Shown: positions 4,598 through 5,482 of the stretch, piece by piece
How positions within the stretch are numbered: position 1 is the first letter of the stretch
Layout of the letters: the number at the start of each line of letters is the position of its first letter
Origin: Neptunomonas sp.
Lineage (GTDB): Bacteria; Pseudomonadota; Gammaproteobacteria; Pseudomonadales; Balneatricaceae
Assembly: GCA_004195305.1 (NCBI GenBank)
Contig: SDWN01000117.1
Coordinates: 1 to 5,482 of the forward strand
Direction: 5' to 3'
Length of the DNA stretch: 5,482 nucleotides
Translations under genes and position numbers: made by a program
Notes under the pieces: model-generated
What the model was told of the DNA's origin: nothing
Seen by the model: the letters and a program-made list of their open reading frames with translations, nothing else
The model's database searches: none

Positions 4598-4629
4598 TAC
4601 TAACAGGAGGGACCAAAAATAGCCTCAAG
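4582..4629. repeat. Direct repeat pair AGCCTCAAG, 39 bases apart
   Basis: AGCCTCAAG is identical at 4582-4590 and 4621-4629. The interval contains TAACAGGAGGG, a consensus ribosome binding site (AGGAGG at 4605-4610) with no start codon in the following 15 bases. The repeats are short enough to be chance, but they lie where the island edge is expected. Confidence 0.4.
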
Positions 4630-4645
4630 CCCAACAAAGTTGGGC
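4629..4645. other. GC-rich perfect hairpin in the intergenic gap
   Basis: GCCCAAC-AAA-GTTGGGC is a perfect seven-base-pair stem with a three-base loop in otherwise AT-rich DNA. Rightward it is not followed by T residues. Leftward the next T-run (TTTTT) comes about ten bases later, which is far for an intrinsic terminator. A protein-binding or recombination-site role is possible; a weak leftward terminator that insulates the acetyltransferase gene from upstream is another reading. Confidence 0.45.
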
Positions 4646-4962
4646 AACGTTGATACTTATTAGGTATCTAACTAGGTGCTTTTAATGACAATTAAAGATA
4701 AAAACTAGGTTTTTCAAACGCATATAAAGATAAATATCTTCTGTATCGGAAAATAATCCCCCCCCCTGACTGCGTCATAACATAAATTATTCCTGACAAC
4801 TTCCTCCTCCCATCCAGTTCAGTCATCAACTTATGATCTGAAGCAATGAATTGATACCTTTACGTATTTATACTGATTGACGTATTAGGTTCTCTTCGGT
4901 TGGTAGTGTTTGACTTGCAACTTTATCGAAGAGCGGTGAATCGCAAGTTAGGAATGCCTCAC

Positions 4963-5482
4963 ATGGAAAACGCTCTCTCTCTCTCAGGGGATGCGGATGC
5001 TCAGACAAATCAATTTGCCACCGGGATGCAATATCTGGCATTCGGGTTAGGCGATGAGCATTACGCAGCCGACATTCTCCGCGTCGTTGAAATTCGCGGC
5101 TGGACCCCGGTCACCACCGTCCCCAACACCCCGGATTTCATCAAGGGAATCCTCAATCTGCGTGGCACCATCGTGCCGATTATCGATCTGCGCCAGCGCT
5201 TCAACCTGGAGCTCAGGGCATACACCGATACCACCGTCGTCATCGTCGTGTCGGTCAATGCCGATAACGGTCAGAAAGTGATCGGCATGGTGGTCGATAC
5301 GGTCGATTGCGTAATGGATGTCGCCGCTGATGCGATTCAGCCGGCGCCGGATTTTGGCACCGCCATCCATACCGAGTTCATCGAAGGGTTGGCCACCGAC
5401 GCTGACGAGCAGATGGTTATGATTTTGAACCTCGATCGCATGCTTACCGAGCATGAGGTCGATGGTTTAGACGCTATTCAAT
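4963..5482 (+). CDS. cheW: CheW chemotaxis coupling protein, lacking only its last residues
   Basis: CheW is a cytoplasmic SH3-like scaffold that links methyl-accepting receptors to the CheA kinase in chemosensory arrays. The 173 visible codons run parallel to E. coli CheW almost throughout: QYLAFGLGDEHYAADILRVVEIRGW (23-47), TTVPNTPDFIKGILNLRGTIVPIIDLRQRF (51-80) with the hallmark NLRG (65-68) and VEIRG (42-46), VIGMVVDTVDCVMDV (106-120), then IQPAPDFG (125-132) and MILNLDRMLTEHEV. E. coli CheW ends about seven residues beyond the equivalent of the last visible residue, so little is missing. ATG 4963 has TTAGGAA with AGGA nine bases upstream; an in-frame ATG at 4954 would add three residues but lacks a site. 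GC content is clearly higher than in the island, consistent with a resident chromosomal gene. The frame has no stop before the window end. Confidence 0.97.
   Translation, partial: MENALSLSGDADAQTNQFATGMQYLAFGLGDEHYAADILRVVEIRGWTPVTTVPNTPDFIKGILNLRGTIVPIIDLRQRFNLELRAYTDTTVVIVVSVNADNGQKVIGMVVDTVDCVMDVAADAIQPAPDFGTAIHTEFIEGLATDADEQMVMILNLDRMLTEHEVDGLDAIQ

Larger units (their letters stand above)
4542..4962. other. 421-base gene-free, AT-rich gap between divergent genes; likely island boundary
   Basis: No credible gene is present. The left part (4558-4645) holds a spaced inverted repeat, two direct repeats, an orphan AGGAGG and a hairpin. The middle (4680-4745) is very AT-rich with three small palindromes: TTTAAT/ATTAAA (4681-4696), AAAAAC-TAG-GTTTTT (4700-4714) and AAGATA-AA-TATCTT (4727-4740). 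A run of nine C follows at 4758-4766. The final 200 bases should hold the cheW promoter; TTGACG (4877-4882) is a -35 candidate, but no good -10 follows at 16-18 bases. The right attachment site of the island is expected somewhere here, but no tRNA or tRNA 3' end is recognisable. Confidence 0.6.

Noticed and set aside
5047..5454. Minus- and plus-strand alternative frames (135, 65 and 75 aa) across 5047-5454
   Set aside because: They overlap cheW, whose frame is unmistakable but open at the window end; their His/Asp- or Ser/Pro-rich content is typical of frame-shifted GC-rich coding.
20..5482. CRISPR array, tRNA or rRNA gene, insertion sequence
   Set aside because: No regularly spaced repeat-spacer pattern, no cloverleaf or T-loop consensus, and no DDE/HUH transposase or terminal inverted repeats were seen.

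Overview
This window looks like the right-hand part of a small integrated genomic island (a P4-integrase, AlpA-type element) next to a chromosomal chemotaxis gene in a gammaproteobacterium. The assignment rests on the P4-type tyrosine recombinase tail, the AlpA-family regulator, an E. coli-like CheW, strong AGGAGG-type ribosome binding sites and moderate GC content. The genus cannot be fixed from sequence alone; a marine or halophilic lineage is only a guess.

Layout. Bases 1-19 are not biological: they match the Tn5/Nextera mosaic end exactly, so the window begins at an untrimmed read or contig edge. Bases 20-233 encode the C-terminus of a P4-type integrase with its catalytic tyrosine. Four more rightward genes form the element core: an unrecognised protein of about 339 aa with an internal repeat (327-1346), an AlpA-family regulator (1451-1642), a small winged-helix-like protein (1658-1936), and a 276-aa protein with a TubC_N-like N-terminus and repeats near its C-terminus (1917-2747). 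The last two overlap by 20 bases. A zinc-ribbon protein with a perfect ribosome binding site follows (2826-3419). A nearly symmetrical bidirectional terminator (3509-3540) separates this block from two leftward genes, a 79-aa orphan (3561-3800) and a GNAT-like acetyltransferase (3966-4541), which sit where such islands usually carry cargo. An AT-rich, palindrome-rich 421-base gap follows, and then a nearly complete rightward cheW (4963 to the window end).

How it may work together (inference). Integrase and AlpA would control integration and excision. The winged-helix and TubC_N-like pair could be regulatory or replication-related, and the zinc-ribbon protein is probably a nucleic-acid-binding accessory. 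No capsid, terminase, conjugation, primase or relaxase gene is visible, so the element resembles a minimal satellite or cargo island that depends on a helper. The most interesting signals are a 9-base word, CAACTGCCA, shared between a large nested inverted repeat before the AlpA gene and an in-frame repeat array inside the TubC_N-like gene, and the uncharacterised leftward cargo pair. The right island boundary probably lies between 4542 and 4962, but no attachment site can be confirmed without the left end.
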